Assembly (NCBI RefSeq): GCF_017643905.1
Contig: NZ_JAEPMO010000001.1
Location: 1-64,000, forward strand
DNA from: Marivita sp.
GTDB lineage: Bacteria; Pseudomonadota; Alphaproteobacteria; Rhodobacterales; Rhodobacteraceae
DNA: 64,000 bases
Direction: 5' to 3'
The notes beneath the pieces were generated by a model. That model was not told the DNA's origin and did no database searches. It was given only the letters and a program-made list of their open reading frames with translations. The position numbers and the translations under genes are program-made. Positions 44,839 through 53,579 of the stretch are shown here, in pieces. The stretch's first letter is position 1. Each line of letters starts with the position of its first letter.

Positions 44839-45060
44839 TTAGAAGCCCAGACCTTCGTATTTCTTCTTGAACTTGGAGACGCGGCCGCCGGAATCCATCA
44901 AGCGCGAGCTGCCGCCGGTCCACGCCGGGTGAACAGTCGGGTCGATGTCGAGCGCGAGCGTGTCGCCTTCCTTGCCCCAGCACGAGCGCATTTCGAGCAT
45001 GGTGCCATCCGTCATTTTGACGTTGATGACGTGGTATTCGGGATGGATGTCTTTTTTCAT
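44839..45060 (-). CDS. rpmE: 50S ribosomal protein L31
   Basis: This 73-residue ribosomal protein starts [50 protein letters not shown]. It lacks the CxxC pair, so it is of the zinc-free type, as usual in this group. AAGGA precedes the start. It follows rplS by 11 bases and ends before a strong terminator. Confidence 0.97.
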   Translation of the reverse strand: MKKDIHPEYHVINVKMTDGTMLEMRSCWGKEGDTLALDIDPTVHPAWTGGSSRLMDSGGRVSKFKKKYEGLGF

Positions 45061-45071
45061 CTCGATGATCC

Positions 45072-45455
45072 TTACGCGTCTGCGCCCGAAACGGGCTTGT
45101 AATTTGCATCTTCTGCGATACGGGCCGACTTGCCGCGACGCGAACGGAGGTAGTAGAGCTTGGCGCGACGGACGCGGCCGCGGCGAACAACCTCGATGCT
45201 GTCGATGTTGGTGGAATAGAGCGGGAACACACGTTCCACACCTTCACCGAAAGAAATCTTGCGAACTGTGAACGAACCGGCAATGCCAGACCCCTGACGA
45301 CGGCTGATGCAGACGCCTTCATAGTTCTGTACGCGGGTGCGGGTGCCTTCGGTCACTTTGTAGCCGACACGGATGGTGTCGCCTGCTTTGAAGTCGGGAA
45401 TGGTTTTCCCGAGGGCGGCAATCTGTTCCGCCTCCAACTGAGCGATAAGATCCAT
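45072..45455 (-). CDS. rplS: 50S ribosomal protein L19
   Basis: This 127-residue protein at the 30S-50S interface starts [119 protein letters not shown] precedes the ATG. It comes after trmD on the same strand, with the EthD-like gene and a 300-base gap between. Confidence 0.97.
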   Translation of the reverse strand: MDLIAQLEAEQIAALGKTIPDFKAGDTIRVGYKVTEGTRTRVQNYEGVCISRRQGSGIAGSFTVRKISFGEGVERVFPLYSTNIDSIEVVRRGRVRRAKLYYLRSRRGKSARIAEDANYKPVSGADA

Positions 45456-45756
45456 CGCTTCTCTCCTAATACTGCTTGCGGTTGGTCCGCAAAGATGTGC
45501 GCGTCCTCAGAGCTCTCGGTCTTCGTCCGGGTCCGCCTGTTCCGAATGATCGGAGCGCCCGCCAGAGATCAGGTCGTCTTTGTCTTGTTCTGTCCGGGAA
45601 GGGTGCGGTTGCGCCATGTCCGAAGACCACACGGAATCACCGCACCGGGCTGACACCCGGAACACGCGCCGTAAACCAGAAGCGCCGCAGTTAATCAAGG
45701 GCCGTTTGGTGTCTCAATGCTCTTACGGGGCTTGGTTTGGTTGCGCCAGTAACAGG
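45456..45756. other. 300-base gap upstream of rplS
   Basis: Apart from a possible 36-residue frame (45507-45617) and a CCGGG-N6-CCCGG hairpin near 45650, I see no gene, RNA or repeat here. It probably holds the rplS-rpmE promoter. Confidence 0.5.
45507..45617 (-). CDS. Possible 36-residue acidic protein before rplS
   Basis: This frame encodes MAQPHPSRTEQDKDDLISGGRSDHSEQADPDEDREL and has a coding-like third-position pattern, but a weak ribosome site (no clear purine run before the ATG). It occupies part of the 300-base gap 45456-45756, which otherwise shows only a short CCGGG...CCCGG hairpin near 45650. It may be a real small gene or a leader peptide. Confidence 0.3.
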   Translation of the reverse strand: MAQPHPSRTEQDKDDLISGGRSDHSEQADPDEDREL

Positions 45757-46065
45757 TCAGGCGATCACTTCGCCAATCAGCATCTGAGGTCGTGTGTTTG
45801 TGAAGTTGGCGATGTCAGCGACCACGGGCCCAGCTGCGCCAAGTGCTGAATCAAGTGCGGACTTGTCGGCAAAGGTCATCGTGGCGATTGCATAGCTTTC
45901 GGGCGGCGCGTCCGGTCCGCTGGCAAGCCCTTTGGTCACGAGCACAGACTCGATATGCGCACCCATGTATTCGCCGACCATCGGCATATGCGTGCCAAGA
46001 TAATAGTCGTAATCGAAGTGGGTCTCGTCCGTGATCGGGTAAATTACCTGTAAGGAAAGTGCCAT
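45757..46065 (-). CDS. EthD-family dimeric ferredoxin-like protein
   Basis: This 102-residue protein of the EthD (DABB-like) fold starts MALSLQVIYPITDETHFDYDYYLGTHMPMVGEYMGAHIESVLVTKGLASG; the HMPM segment is the usual EthD motif. GGAG six bases before ATG 46065 fixes the start, ten codons inside the track ORF. The family includes small enzymes and binding proteins of aromatic or ether metabolism; its role here is unknown. It lies between trmD and rplS, probably as a later insertion. Confidence 0.85.
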   Translation of the reverse strand: MALSLQVIYPITDETHFDYDYYLGTHMPMVGEYMGAHIESVLVTKGLASGPDAPPESYAIATMTFADKSALDSALGAAGPVVADIANFTNTRPQMLIGEVIA

Positions 46066-46128
46066 TTTAAACTCCTGTGGGATTCGCAGTGGCACAGGCT
46101 TAACACAGATCGCGCGATCGTGACGCGA

Positions 46129-46944
46129 TCAATCGTTCCGGTCCTGTCTGGCGCACCAATCGGCCCAAAGGTCGGGACGTCGCGCCCGAGTCAATTCTTC
46201 GGATTGCGCTTTGCGCCATTTGGCGATTTCGCCATGGTGGCCTGACATCAGGACGGGTGGAATTTCCCGTTCGCGCCACACCGCGGGCCGGGTGTATTGC
46301 GGATGCTCCAACAGCCCGTCTGAGAAGCTTTCTTCTTCTGTCGATGCCTCGTTGCCGAGCACTCCCGGCAAGAGCCTTACGGTGGCATCAATCATGGCCT
46401 GCGCCGCAATCTCGCCGCCGGTCAGGACAAAGTCGCCAAGGCTGACTTCGATCACCCGGTAGTGGTCGATCACGCGTTGATCCAAACCTTCGAACCGGCC
46501 ACAGATCAGCGTCACGCCCGGCCCCGTGGCAAGCTGTTGCGCCATGGCCTGGGTCAGGGGTTTTCCGCGCGGGCTGAGGTAAATCAGGGGCGCACTTGGG
46601 GCGATCCGAGCACGGGCGTGGTCAATGGCGGCGGCCATCACGTCGGGTCGCAGCACCATGCCCGCGCCTCCACCGGCAGGGGTGTCATCGACATTGCGGT
46701 GTTTGCCTTCGCCAAATTCGCGCAATGGCACAGTTTCAAGCTGCCACAGCCCATCCTGAAGCGCGCGCCCGGTCAGAGATTGCCCCAGCAGACCGGGAAA
46801 CGCGTCCGGCAGAAGGGTGATCACCTGCGCCTTCCATGCCCGGGCCAGTTCCGGCGCGTCTTCCATCAGTTCGCGCGGTACCAGCGAAGGCCGGATTGTC
46901 TTGCGACCATGGGAGCGTTGCGGCGGTGTTTTGGGATCGTCCAT
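46129..46944 (-). CDS. trmD: tRNA (guanine-N1)-methyltransferase
   Basis: This 271-residue SPOUT enzyme methylates G37 of tRNA. The trefoil-knot motifs are LIYLSPRGKPLTQAMAQQLA, LICGRFEGLDQRVIDHY and ISLGDFVLTGGEIAA-like VSLGDFVLTGGEIAAQAMIDATVRLLPGVLGNEAS. DDTPAGGGAGMVLRPDV and EHPQYTRPAVW complete the pattern. An N-terminal extension of about 35 residues (MDDPKTPPQRSHGRKTIRP) precedes the core, as in related species. AAAGG precedes the ATG. Confidence 0.96.
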   Translation of the reverse strand: MDDPKTPPQRSHGRKTIRPSLVPRELMEDAPELARAWKAQVITLLPDAFPGLLGQSLTGRALQDGLWQLETVPLREFGEGKHRNVDDTPAGGGAGMVLRPDVMAAAIDHARARIAPSAPLIYLSPRGKPLTQAMAQQLATGPGVTLICGRFEGLDQRVIDHYRVIEVSLGDFVLTGGEIAAQAMIDATVRLLPGVLGNEASTEEESFSDGLLEHPQYTRPAVWREREIPPVLMSGHHGEIAKWRKAQSEELTRARRPDLWADWCARQDRND

Positions 46945-47004
46945 CTGGGCAGCCTTTTGGTGACGCCGATGGCTTTAGTGGCTTGTCGCCCAAAAGACCA
47001 CAGG

Positions 47005-47553
47005 TCAGGCGGTCACGGGTGTTGCCAGCATATCCCGCATCGCAAGCATGGCTTCCGGCGCGGAAAAGAAGTGCGACAATGCGCCTGCCTCGGCAGGGCT
47101 GGCACGCATCATCCGATCAATGAGCCACAGCTCTCGGATCTGGTCATCGTCCAGTTGGGACAGGTCCGAGGCGTCCCACCGCGCAATGATCTGCGACAGC
47201 ACCATGCCGATCTGTTCTTCATCTGAAACGAAGCCGGGGTGACCTGGCGCGGCGGTCATCCGTGCCCCAAGTGTTGCCCGGATCGACACCGGATCAGGGG
47301 GCATTCCCTTGAGCGCGTCCAGCGCGGATGAGTGCAGGAGCGAGTGATACTTTTTTTTTGAAGGCTCTTGTTTCAGCGAGGATGGAGCAATCTGAGGAAA
47401 AACTGCGATGGTTGCGGCAGCGATGCTGATCGCGCCGAAAATGCCCAAGACCATGAAGGCCAAGGAGACCGCGAATTCGTGCAATGTGATCGTCACCACA
47501 CCCGGTGAGAGCGCGGCCATCACCAACAGCAAACGTCGTTTTACGCGATCCAC
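47005..47553 (-). CDS. Hypothetical protein with one or two membrane helices
   Basis: This protein of about 182 residues starts with a basic N-terminus (VDRVKRRLLLVMAALSPGVV) if GTG 47553 is used; TTG 47574 is the track choice and both are uncertain. A long helix (SLAFMVLGIFGAISIAAATIAVFP) is followed by a soluble C-terminal part with EEQIGMVLSQIIARWDASDLSQLDDDQIRELWLIDRMMRAS. Family unrecognised. It lies between trmD and the sulfotransferase gene on the same strand. Confidence 0.55.
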   Translation of the reverse strand: MDRVKRRLLLVMAALSPGVVTITLHEFAVSLAFMVLGIFGAISIAAATIAVFPQIAPSSLKQEPSKKKYHSLLHSSALDALKGMPPDPVSIRATLGARMTAAPGHPGFVSDEEQIGMVLSQIIARWDASDLSQLDDDQIRELWLIDRMMRASPAEAGALSHFFSAPEAMLAMRDMLATPVTA

Positions 47554-47661
47554 AGCGGTCTGTCCCCAAGGCAACCATGTAGGCGTAAACCTGCCAGGTG
47601 GCGATTTTTCGCCGGAATTCAGGCAACGACGTGTCTATTTTTCGGCAAAAAGATGGCTGCC

Positions 47662-48462
47662 TCAGGAAGCAGGGCGCTGCGCCATCTTGCGGACAATCCG
47701 TTTGGCATCCTGCACGTCGCGTTCCGGAAGTTCGCTTCGGTTGAGGGCCAGAAACACCGCATCAATGCCAAGGTCGGGCTGCACGTTTTCAGGCGGCAAC
47801 ACGACCACGGCGTCGCGGTCCAGCTCCGTAAGCTCGAGCAGCGTGACCAGTGGATCAAGCGGCCCAAGTGGCAGGGTGGCCGCGTCTTCGAGAAGAAACG
47901 AGGTTACGCGGGCAGGAGCAACATCGTGGGCGATCTCCTCGAGAATGTCGTCGAGGCTGCGGGCGGCGTCGAATTGGTTGCTGTAGGTTTCGAAATCGTC
48001 GGTCAGGCGGGTGCTGCGGAGGTTCTGCCACCATGTGCTGCGCAGCCACGGCTCTCGCATCCTTGTGGAGAAATAGAAGGTCAGGTCAGTGTCATTGCCG
48101 AAACGTCGGAACGCGGCATCGCTCAGGCACTTCATCACCAATCCCGCACTGTCATAGCATTCGAGGCCATGGCGACCGGGCATATGCCCTGACAAATCTT
48201 CCGAGGACATCAGGATCGGGCGCGGGTCCTTTCGGTCGACTGTTTCGAAAAAGGCGACAGCCGCCCGGGTAACCGCAGCCAATGTTTTCTTCTTCGGGTC
48301 GATCGAAAAAGCGCGTGCGCTTTCGGTAAGACCGTCAAAAGCCTCTTTGAGAAAAACCCGCACATGGGGCTCCAGCACGCTAGCGTTCTCGCGCAGCATG
48401 GACTGAACGCTGGTCGTACCGGTTTTGTGAAAGCCCGCGTGAATGACGATCCGTGTCGTCAC
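47662..48462 (-). CDS. Sulfotransferase-like protein
   Basis: This 266-residue protein has the PAPS 5'-phosphosulfate-binding loop at its start ([20 protein letters not shown]), the defining feature of sulfotransferases. The second (3'-phosphate) motif is likely [16 protein letters not shown]. The acceptor is unknown; in bacteria such proteins often sulfate surface glycans or lipids. ATGA overlap couples it to rimM, an unusual partner. Confidence 0.82.
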   Translation of the reverse strand: MTTRIVIHAGFHKTGTTSVQSMLRENASVLEPHVRVFLKEAFDGLTESARAFSIDPKKKTLAAVTRAAVAFFETVDRKDPRPILMSSEDLSGHMPGRHGLECYDSAGLVMKCLSDAAFRRFGNDTDLTFYFSTRMREPWLRSTWWQNLRSTRLTDDFETYSNQFDAARSLDDILEEIAHDVAPARVTSFLLEDAATLPLGPLDPLVTLLELTELDRDAVVVLPPENVQPDLGIDAVFLALNRSELPERDVQDAKRIVRKMAQRPAS

Positions 48463-48965
48463 GAAAACAGGCCCTCTGGCGGATCGGCCACAATGCGCCC
48501 CTGCGCAAGGTCCACCGTCGGCACGACGGCTTTGGTAAAGGGCAGCAGCACCGTCTGTTTCTGCCCCGGTGCGCTGAGTTCAAGCAGGTCGTCCGCGCCG
48601 TTGTTGATGACGGCCAAAACCTTACCCAAAGACGCGCCACCGGTGTCCGTGACCTCAAGCCCGATCAGGTCTGCATGGTAGAATTCGTCATCGGGAAGCG
48701 ACGGCAGCCGGTCGCGCGGCACAAAAAGCTGCGTTCCGCGCAGCGCGTCAGCCTCTTCCTTGGTTGCGATGCCGGACATGCGCGCGGCGAGACCGTTCTT
48801 GATCTGACGCGTGATCTTGACGGTAAAGCTGCGTTTTCCGTCTTCGGTCTCAAGAGGGGTGTAACGCGCGATATCCTCGGGGATCGCGGTAAAGCTCTTG
48901 AGGCGCACTTCACCCCTGACCCCGAAGGAGCCGGCAATTGCGCCAACGCAGACTTTTTCACTCAC
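48459..48965 (-). CDS. rimM: Ribosome maturation factor RimM
   Basis: This 168-residue factor assists 30S maturation. It begins [43 protein letters not shown], the family N-terminal beta-barrel. The PRC-barrel half has [37 protein letters not shown] and [28 protein letters not shown]. The start is GTG 48965 with GGGAG seven bases upstream; the track start at 49088 lies in the neighbouring gene. It is coupled to the sulfotransferase gene. Confidence 0.96.
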   Translation of the reverse strand: MSEKVCVGAIAGSFGVRGEVRLKSFTAIPEDIARYTPLETEDGKRSFTVKITRQIKNGLAARMSGIATKEEADALRGTQLFVPRDRLPSLPDDEFYHADLIGLEVTDTGGASLGKVLAVINNGADDLLELSAPGQKQTVLLPFTKAVVPTVDLAQGRIVADPPEGLFS

Positions 48966-49039
48966 GGATATGCTCCCGGTCGCTTTGCACGACTGGATAG
49001 ACCAGACCATTATGTGGACGCAATCGCCTGCGTGCGAGA

Positions 49040-49861
49040 TCAGCCGCCGATGCTGAACACGCGGGTCACGCCAAAGCGGACCCCCCACTGTTCGTCTGAA
49101 CCTTGCTTGACGATCGGGCTGTCGGCAGCGTCATCGGTGAACTTTTCATATGTGACGGCCCCTTCCAACCCCCAGACATCGTTGATCTGGTAGCGTGCGC
49201 CGAATTCGATACCGGCAGAGACCATACCACCTTCGGGATCGTAGGCGGGCAGGGCCGCACTGGATTCAGCGGGGGTGATGCCGAAATAGGTGTCACTATA
49301 GGCGTCGTCGCCAAAGAACAGGCGCGGCCCCATTGACAGGCGCAGACGATCCGTCGGGCGCAGGATCGCGTCTGCGCCAATTTCACCGACCCAACCTTCA
49401 TGACCGCCAAAGCCGCGACGGACTTCGCCGAAGGCAGCGAAATTCTGGGTGCCGTAGCGCATGGACACGCCCAGTTCGACCGCCGCGTCGATGTCATCAA
49501 GACCGGCCAGTTCGTCAAAATCGTCGGTCTTGCGTTCCTCGATGAACCGGAAGGACCCACCAAAGGTCAGGCCCATGCTGTCAGCCCAAGGATCGGGGTT
49601 GCCGAACGTGCGCCCGCTGCGCAGCGCGAGATAGTTGAAGCTGAAGCCAAGATCAGCGCCGATGGCATTGTCGTCAGAGCCGAAATATTCAGGTGTGCTT
49701 GCGACACCACCGCGCAGGGTGAACATCAGCTGCTGTTTGGCTGGCGCCGAAGCTGGGGTCATCACATCGGTCTGTGTCGCAGACTGCGAGGGGCCAGCTG
49801 CGTAGGCCGGTGCCGCAAGGCTAAGGACGAGGGTAGAGACGACAGCAAGACGTGTGAGCAT
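49040..49861 (-). CDS. MipA/OmpV-family outer-membrane protein
   Basis: This 273-residue outer-membrane beta-barrel has a signal peptide [22 protein letters not shown] and alternating beta-strands ([75 protein letters not shown]). The YFGSD segment is typical of MipA/OmpV. AGGAG precedes ATG 49861. MipA proteins in E. coli scaffold murein enzymes, but most homologues are uncharacterised. It separates rpsP from rimM. Confidence 0.85.
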   Translation of the reverse strand: MLTRLAVVSTLVLSLAAPAYAAGPSQSATQTDVMTPASAPAKQQLMFTLRGGVASTPEYFGSDDNAIGADLGFSFNYLALRSGRTFGNPDPWADSMGLTFGGSFRFIEERKTDDFDELAGLDDIDAAVELGVSMRYGTQNFAAFGEVRRGFGGHEGWVGEIGADAILRPTDRLRLSMGPRLFFGDDAYSDTYFGITPAESSAALPAYDPEGGMVSAGIEFGARYQINDVWGLEGAVTYEKFTDDAADSPIVKQGSDEQWGVRFGVTRVFSIGG

Positions 49862-50044
49862 GACATTTGGCTCCTGTTGGGCAGCACGCGGTTGGTCCAA
49901 GACATGGAGCGGCACGGTGGCGGGGTCAAGCAAAGCGCGACACGCAAAAGAAAATGGCGCGTCAATGACACTCGCCTGTTGCGAGAGTGGCGCGGTCTTG
50001 GTCACAGAATGTTCAGGAGGGTCCTGCTCTGAGGCAGGTGGGGT

Positions 50045-50073
50045 GCAGATGACCGGGTGGGCCGGCCATCTGC
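50045..50073 (-). terminator. Stem-loop after rpsP
   Basis: Read on the minus strand, GCAGATGGCCGG-CCCAC-CCGGTCATCTGC makes a 12-bp stem (one G-U) 16 bases past the rpsP stop. There is no T-run, so it may be a weak terminator or an mRNA stabiliser. Confidence 0.55.
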
Positions 50074-50088
50074 GAAGGCAGTCCGCGA

Positions 50089-50478
50089 TTATTCCGCGGT
50101 TGCCTCTTCGGCGGCCGGGGCAGCTGCGGCTTCAGCAGCTTCAGCTGCTTTGGCGGCCTTTGCCTGTGCGCGTTCGGTTGCTGCTTTGCCCGGAACGGCT
50201 TTCTTCGGGTTGTTGCGGACTTTCTTTTCGACGACGCCAGCGGCTTCGAGGAAGCGCGCCACGCGATCGGTCGTCTGTGCGCCCTGGCTCATCCAGTACT
50301 GGATGCGCTCGACGTCCATCTTCACGCGCTCTTCGCTGTCTTTCGGCAGCAGCGGGTTATAGACGCCCAGCTTTTCGATGAAACGGCCATCGCGCGGCAT
50401 GCGGCTGTCGGCGGCAACGATGCGGTAGAAGGGGCGCTTTTTGGAACCGCCACGGGCGAGACGAATTTTGATAGACAT
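50089..50478 (-). CDS. rpsP: 30S ribosomal protein S16
   Basis: This 129-residue protein starts [83 protein letters not shown], the full S16 core. An Ala/Lys/Glu-rich tail of about 45 residues follows ([26 protein letters not shown]), longer than in E. coli but common in alphaproteobacteria. TAGGAG precedes the ATG. Confidence 0.97.
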   Translation of the reverse strand: MSIKIRLARGGSKKRPFYRIVAADSRMPRDGRFIEKLGVYNPLLPKDSEERVKMDVERIQYWMSQGAQTTDRVARFLEAAGVVEKKVRNNPKKAVPGKAATERAQAKAAKAAEAAEAAAAPAAEEATAE

Positions 50479-50519
50479 GTGGTATTCTCCTAAGGTTTTC
50501 GAGGTGACGGGAAGACCCG

Positions 50520-50819
50520 TCAGGATTGCTTCTGTTTGTGGTGTTGGATGACTTCCTGGATGATGAAATTCAGGAATTTCTTGGCGAACTCAGGATCAAG
50601 ATCTGCCTGGGTCGCAAGCTCTTCGAGCCGCGCGATCTGGGTCGCTTCGCGCGCGGGGTCTGAGGGCGGGAGGTCGTGCTGGGCTTTGAGAACCCCAACA
50701 GCCTGCGTGTGTTTGAACCGCTCGGCCAATGTGAACACGAGGATCGCGTCCAGCCGGTCTATGCTTTCGCGGTGACCCCTGAGCAGCTCTGCGGCGCGGG
50801 TTACGGGATCGGTGGTCAT
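50520..50819 (-). CDS. Chorismate mutase (AroQ type)
   Basis: This 99-residue all-helical enzyme rearranges chorismate to prephenate. Active-site features are [56 protein letters not shown], matching the AroQ N-terminal helix and the Lys of helix 2. ATG 50819 starts one base after the GNAT stop; the track start at 50891 is inside that gene. It lies between five acetyltransferase genes and rpsP, so aromatic synthesis is tied to the ribosome operon here. Confidence 0.92.
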   Translation of the reverse strand: MTTDPVTRAAELLRGHRESIDRLDAILVFTLAERFKHTQAVGVLKAQHDLPPSDPAREATQIARLEELATQADLDPEFAKKFLNFIIQEVIQHHKQKQS

Positions 50820-50820
50820 A

Positions 50821-51426
50821 TCAGTCAATGGCCCAGCCTTTCGGTTTGAACAGAGGGTCTTGGTAATGGGCGATTTCCATGTCGATGCCATGGGCTAGCT
50901 GCGTGCCGCGCAGGGCGTCGGGCGCAGGGTGCCGGTAGCAGACATCGTTGCCGTCGACGGTGGGCGCGTCATGGTCTTTCTTGGCGCCAAGGCGCTCGGC
51001 CAGCCGAATGCTGTCGAGGTTCTTGGGATCCAGATAGCTGACCGCCGTTTCCCAGCCTTTCTCGTCATAGAAATATCGGCGCACCCGATGCGTCGCCTCA
51101 AGCGCAAAGCCCTTGCCTGCGCGATCCGGCCAGATGATCCATGCAATTTCCCGTTCCGGCCATTTCGCGGGTGACCAGCCACCGGCCATACCAACCGTTT
51201 CCTCGGTATCCTTGAGGTGCACCATCCACATGCCAAAGCCGCGGATTTCCCAGTGCCCGATCTCGGCGGCATAGAGCATCCACGCCTCGTAGCTGTTCAG
51301 CGGCCCGCCCATGAAGCGGGACCGGTACGAGGCGAAGGTGGCCTTGAAGTCCGGATAGTCATCGGCCTTGGGGCTGCGCAGAACAAGCCGCTTGGTTTCG
51401 AGAACGGGGATGTCGCGGTGGCCCAT
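50821..51426 (-). CDS. GNAT acetyltransferase, tandem copy 5
   Basis: This 201-residue protein of the RimJ/RimL (Acetyltransf_3) type starts MGHRDIPVLETKRLVLRSPKADDYPDF. The acetyl-CoA loop is likely in REIAWIIWPDRAGKGFALEATHRVRRYFYDEKG, followed by SYLDPKNLDSIRLAERLGAKKDHD. A C-terminal extension (AHGIDMEIAHYQDPLFKPKGWAID) is longer than in the other copies. It starts one base inside the stop of copy 4 and is followed after one base by the chorismate mutase gene. Confidence 0.88.
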   Translation of the reverse strand: MGHRDIPVLETKRLVLRSPKADDYPDFKATFASYRSRFMGGPLNSYEAWMLYAAEIGHWEIRGFGMWMVHLKDTEETVGMAGGWSPAKWPEREIAWIIWPDRAGKGFALEATHRVRRYFYDEKGWETAVSYLDPKNLDSIRLAERLGAKKDHDAPTVDGNDVCYRHPAPDALRGTQLAHGIDMEIAHYQDPLFKPKGWAID

Positions 51427-52001
51427 CAGAGCACCTCCGCCAGTGTGTAGCGGTAGACCAGCGTGACCTCACCATCCTCAATGATCTCACCATCGAGGTC
51501 GGCCCCCAGCCGTTCGGCAAGGGCGATGGAGCGGGCGTTGGCCGGGTCGATATAGCTGACCAGCGTCTTCCATTTCAGAACATCCGTCGCGAAGTCGAGA
51601 ACGCAGCGCCCCGCCTCGTAAGCGATGCTCCGGCCTTCGGCTTTGGCATCGAGCAGGAAGCCAAGCTCCGGCTCAAGGTCTCCCGGTTCGAACCCGATCA
51701 GGACAAAGCCCAGCACTTCACCGGTCTGTGCATCTTCGAGCGTCCAACCACCATGCCCGTGCAGCATCCAGCCAGAGGAAAGCTGCACAAACTCGCGCCA
51801 TGCGTCAGCCCGCGTCATGGGGCCGCCGATGCCACGGCCACGCTCGGAGCAGGCGATGTCTGCCAGACAGTCGAAGTCGCTGACGCGCGGGGCCCGCAGC
51901 ACAAGACGGTCGGTCCTCATGGTCGGGACAAGCGTGGAAATTTGTCCGGCAATTGCAGCAGCTGCCCCGGTAGAGGCTGTTTCACAGGCCATACGCATCA
52001 T
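51426..52001 (-). CDS. GNAT acetyltransferase, tandem copy 4
   Basis: This 191-residue paralogue begins with a stretch unlike the others (MMRMACETASTGAAAAIAGQISTLVPTM) and then the common MRTDRLVLRAPRVSDFDCL. The CoA-binding region is ELGFLLDAKAEGRSIAYEAGRCVLDFA, and VSYIDPANARSIALAERLGADLD follows. The Met at MRTDR may be the true start instead. Its 5' end overlaps copy 3 by four bases (ATGA). Confidence 0.86.
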   Translation of the reverse strand: MMRMACETASTGAAAAIAGQISTLVPTMRTDRLVLRAPRVSDFDCLADIACSERGRGIGGPMTRADAWREFVQLSSGWMLHGHGGWTLEDAQTGEVLGFVLIGFEPGDLEPELGFLLDAKAEGRSIAYEAGRCVLDFATDVLKWKTLVSYIDPANARSIALAERLGADLDGEIIEDGEVTLVYRYTLAEVL

Positions 52002-52516
52002 GCCGCTGCCTCCGGTATAGGGTGGCGGTAGACAGTCGCCACCTTGTTGCGGAGCGTGATGTCGGGCTCGCGTACCGCGCCCATGCGCAGCGCCAAAGCC
52101 TGCGAACGTGCGTTGTCCGGTGCGATGAAGCTGGGCAGATGATACAACCCCAGATGCGTCGCGGCAGCCTGACGCGCGGCCATGGCAGCCTCATGGGCGA
52201 TGCCCTTGCCTTCGTGTTCGGCAGTCACGGCATAGCCCAGTTCGGGTTCCGGCCAGTCCAGTGGATGGAAGATACCGGCAAAGCCGATGAAGGTGTCATC
52301 GCCCTTGAGCGTGATGTGCCATTGCCCGTGACCGCGCAGGTGCCACTGACCAAGTCCGATCATCAGCATGCGACCCACATCAAGCGGTTCCGCCGGTCCA
52401 CCGTTGTAGCGGCTCCGGGGGTCTTGGAAGTAGGCGCAGAGTGGCTCGAAATCCTGCATGCCGGGGGCACGCAGGATCAGGCGTTCTGTCTCGATCACGG
52501 GAATCTCGAAACTCAT
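51998..52516 (-). CDS. GNAT acetyltransferase, tandem copy 3
   Basis: This 172-residue paralogue starts MSFEIPVIETERLILRAPGMQDFEPLCAYFQDPRSRYNGGPAEPLDVG. CoA-binding residues are in ELGYAVTAEHEGKGIAHEAAMAARQAAATHLG, followed by SFIAPDNARSQALALRMGAVREPD. It overlaps copies 2 and 4 by ATGA. The acceptor is unknown. Confidence 0.88.
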   Translation of the reverse strand: MSFEIPVIETERLILRAPGMQDFEPLCAYFQDPRSRYNGGPAEPLDVGRMLMIGLGQWHLRGHGQWHITLKGDDTFIGFAGIFHPLDWPEPELGYAVTAEHEGKGIAHEAAMAARQAAATHLGLYHLPSFIAPDNARSQALALRMGAVREPDITLRNKVATVYRHPIPEAAA

Positions 52517-53040
52517 GCCAGCGCCTCCGGTCCCGGATGGCGATAGAGCATGTCTTCACCCATGTTTGGATTGTCGTAGGTGCGCTCATAGACGGCGCCC
52601 ATCCGTTCGGCGAGGCGGATCGACCGGGTGTTGCCGGGAACGATGTTCGAGGTCAGCGTTGTGAAGCCAAGGTCGTCATAGGCCCACTGGCGCACCCGCG
52701 TAGCCGCTTCATAGGCGACGCCCTTGCCTTCGAACCCGTCGAACACAACCCAACCCACTTCGGGTTCAGGCCAGCCTTCGGGATTCCAGATGCCGCTGAT
52801 CCCGGCCGGTTTGCCGGTCGCCCTGTCTTCGATGGTGAAATAGCCGTAGCCGTGCCAGTGCCAGTGGCCCACGTTCAGCGTGAACCAGCGCCACGAATCC
52901 GAGCGGTTGTCATATCCACCAAAGCCTTGTGCGCGGGTGTCGTCCATCAGGAACGCAATCATCGCTTCAGCGTCGGCCTTTTGTGGGCCGCGCAGGATCA
53001 GGCGTTCGGTTTCAAGGACGGGTGCGTTCGTGAGGCTCAT
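52513..53040 (-). CDS. GNAT acetyltransferase, tandem copy 2
   Basis: This 175-residue paralogue starts MSLTNAPVLETERLILRGPQKADAEAMIAFLMDDTRAQGFGGYDNRSDSWRWF. CoA-binding residues are in EVGWVVFDGFEGKGVAYEAATRVRQWAYDDLG, followed by SNIVPGNTRSIRLAERMGAVYERT. It overlaps copies 1 and 3 by ATGA. Of the set, its core most resembles generic RimJ/RimL-like enzymes that acetylate protein N-termini or small molecules. Confidence 0.88.
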   Translation of the reverse strand: MSLTNAPVLETERLILRGPQKADAEAMIAFLMDDTRAQGFGGYDNRSDSWRWFTLNVGHWHWHGYGYFTIEDRATGKPAGISGIWNPEGWPEPEVGWVVFDGFEGKGVAYEAATRVRQWAYDDLGFTTLTSNIVPGNTRSIRLAERMGAVYERTYDNPNMGEDMLYRHPGPEALA

Positions 53041-53576
53041 GCATAGGCCTCCGGGCTGCCGTCGATGTCCGGGCTGTGCCGGTAGACAACGGTTTCCTCG
53101 GGAGTTTCGCCGTCGGGCAGCGGGGCGTTCGCATCCAGAATAGCCCCAAGCCGTTCTGCAAGTGCGCGCGAGCGCACGTTTTCGGGGGTTATATAGCTGA
53201 CAAGGGTGTCAAACCCCTGTTCCCAAGCCCATCCAAGTGCGGCAGTTGCCGCTTCGGTCGCGTAGCCTTTGCCTTCGGCCTTCTCAAACAGGGTCCAGCC
53301 AATCTCGCGTTCGGGAAAATGCGGCGGTTGGGTGATGGCGACCTGACCGACAAACTCGCCCTCGGCCGTATCGACGGCCCAAGCCCCGTGACCCATCCAG
53401 TCCCACGCAACCACCTCGGACGACAGCCCATAGAACAGGTGTGTCCTGTTCTTGGGAGCGCCCACATAGGCGGCGCGCGGCGTCTGATAGAAGGCCCAGA
53501 AGGCTTCCATGTCGTCCATGCGATGTGGACGCAGACGCAACCGCGGCGTGGTTATGACGGGGGCTTTACGCATCAA
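53037..53576 (-). CDS. GNAT acetyltransferase, tandem copy 1
   Basis: This 179-residue paralogue is first after ffh, three bases past its stop site on the other side of the array: MMRKAPVITTPRLRLRPHRMDDMEAFWAFYQTPRAAYVGAP. CoA-binding residues are in EIGWTLFEKAEGKGYATEAATAALGWAWEQG, followed by SYITPENVRSRALAERLGAILDAN. It overlaps copy 2 by ATGA. All five copies share the layout motif RLxLR, the E(I/L)(G/A)W strand, G(K/R)(G/S)xAxEA and a late ALAERLGA helix. Confidence 0.88.
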   Translation of the reverse strand: MMRKAPVITTPRLRLRPHRMDDMEAFWAFYQTPRAAYVGAPKNRTHLFYGLSSEVVAWDWMGHGAWAVDTAEGEFVGQVAITQPPHFPEREIGWTLFEKAEGKGYATEAATAALGWAWEQGFDTLVSYITPENVRSRALAERLGAILDANAPLPDGETPEETVVYRHSPDIDGSPEAYA

Positions 53577-53579
53577 GAG

